This document shows, piece by piece, positions 13,744 to 14,250 of a DNA stretch of 14,250 bases. Under the pieces are notes generated by a model. That model had not been told where the DNA came from, searched no databases, and saw nothing but the letters and a program-made list of their open reading frames with translations. The stretch spans positions 1 through 14,250 of the forward strand of contig JAQTRN010000007.1 in NCBI GenBank assembly GCA_028711795.1, written 5' to 3'. The DNA comes from Dehalococcoidales bacterium (GTDB lineage Bacteria > Chloroflexota > Dehalococcoidia > Dehalococcoidales > JAQTRN01). Both the position numbers and the translations under genes were made by a program. Position 1 is the first letter of the stretch. Every line of letters starts with the position of its first letter.

Positions 13744-14250
13744 ATGTGGCCAGTTGTTGGTCAAGCCAGGGTGGTCGACTTACTTAAGCGTAGTCTGGAA
13801 AGGCGAGCTGTGGCCCATGCCTATCTGCTCGTTGGCCCGCCCCACGTCGGTAAGATGACGCTGGCGCTGACTCTGGCGCAGGCGCTGAATTGTGAAGCTA
13901 CCGCCCCCCCGTGTGGCCAGTGCTCATCCTGCCAGAAAGTGGTTTCCGCCAAACATGCCGATGTCCAGGTTATCAATCTAATCAGCTCGCTGGAACCGGG
14001 TGAGACTAAACCTCAGGCGGAAATCAGTATCGACCAGATCCGTCAGATGCAACATTCCGCCAGTCTGCCGCCATTTGAAGGCCGGTGTAAGGTATTTATC
14101 ATCGAAGGTGCCGAGCATTTATCCGATGAAGCGGCTAACTGCCTGCTTAAGACTCTGGAAGAACCGGTGGGCCGGGTAGTTTTCATTCTGCTCACTACCA
14201 GCGAGCGGTTACTGCCGGCTACGGTGGTCTCACGCTGCCAACGATTGGGA
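13744..14250 (+). CDS. holB: DNA polymerase III delta' subunit, partial (cut by the window end)
   Basis: It is a clamp-loader subunit of the replicative polymerase. The 169 codons visible form the N-terminal AAA+ region: VVGQARVVDLLKRSLE, then a P-loop GPPHVGKMT (31-39), a cysteine cluster C50/C57/C60/C63 typical of the zinc module, a Walker B-like IIEGAEHL (119-126), LLKTLEEP, and the SRC motif (163-165). The P-loop appears intact, whereas many delta' proteins have lost ATP binding; that is worth checking. A DnaX (tau/gamma) protein is the alternative, but the start sequence and the setting after lysA favour delta'. The ATG is 23 bases after lysA with only a weak AGGG SD, so it is likely cotranscribed with lysA. 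The 3' end lies outside the window. Confidence 0.88.
   Translation, partial: MWPVVGQARVVDLLKRSLERRAVAHAYLLVGPPHVGKMTLALTLAQALNCEATAPPCGQCSSCQKVVSAKHADVQVINLISSLEPGETKPQAEISIDQIRQMQHSASLPPFEGRCKVFIIEGAEHLSDEAANCLLKTLEEPVGRVVFILLTTSERLLPATVVSRCQRLG

Noticed and set aside
1..14250. Mobile elements, CRISPR arrays, defence or toxin-antitoxin systems, tRNA genes
   Set aside because: No transposase or integrase genes, terminal inverted repeats, regular repeat-spacer pattern or tRNA cloverleaf was found on either strand; the window is dense with housekeeping genes.

Overview
The window looks like a chromosomal housekeeping segment from a Chloroflexota bacterium, most likely Dehalococcoidia. This is an inference. 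It rests on the eukaryote-type IleS with an HYPFEN motif, a short Gram-positive-like YidC without a periplasmic domain, a Zn-type bS18, T-box control of amino-acid genes, and the general style of the LysA and HolB sequences. Base composition looks moderately GC-rich. No transposase, integrase, CRISPR array, toxin-antitoxin pair or defence gene is visible.

Layout. Positions 1-1907 (+): a strong promoter, a tryptophan-specific T-box riboswitch with its terminator, a short candidate leader ORF, a stand-alone TrpB2-type tryptophan synthase beta chain, and a terminator. Positions 1953-3144 (+): a promoter and an HtrA/DegP-like serine protease predicted to be a lipoprotein, convergent with ileS and separated from it by 2 bases. 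Positions 6546-3147 (-): a promoter, an isoleucine-specific T-box and ileS. Positions 10047-6570 (-): the conserved rpmH-rnpA-yidD-yidC-jag cluster (ribosomal protein L34, RNase P protein, membrane insertion machinery), interrupted by a predicted lipoprotein beta-propeller of PQQ/BamB-like repeats. Positions 11360-10213 (-): a promoter and the rpsF-ssb-rpsR operon. Positions 11409-12315 (+): a promoter and an aldo/keto reductase. Positions 12378-14250 (+): a promoter, lysA (diaminopimelate decarboxylase, apparently on a leaderless message) and the 5' part of holB (DNA polymerase III delta'), cut by the window end.

How the parts fit. Two genes, trpB and ileS, are governed by tRNA-sensing T-boxes. 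In each, both the specifier codon and the base expected to pair with the tRNA discriminator agree with the assigned amino acid. The minus-strand block supplies translation and membrane-protein insertion functions (S6, S18, L34, RNase P protein, YidD, YidC, Jag) plus SSB. The plus-strand right end carries lysine/peptidoglycan precursor synthesis and a clamp-loader subunit.

The best candidates for something not well described are the SD-led 14-codon ORF and hairpins between the trp T-box terminator and trpB, the beta-propeller lipoprotein embedded in the yidD-yidC junction, and the leaderless lysA start. I see no convincing wholly novel multi-gene system.
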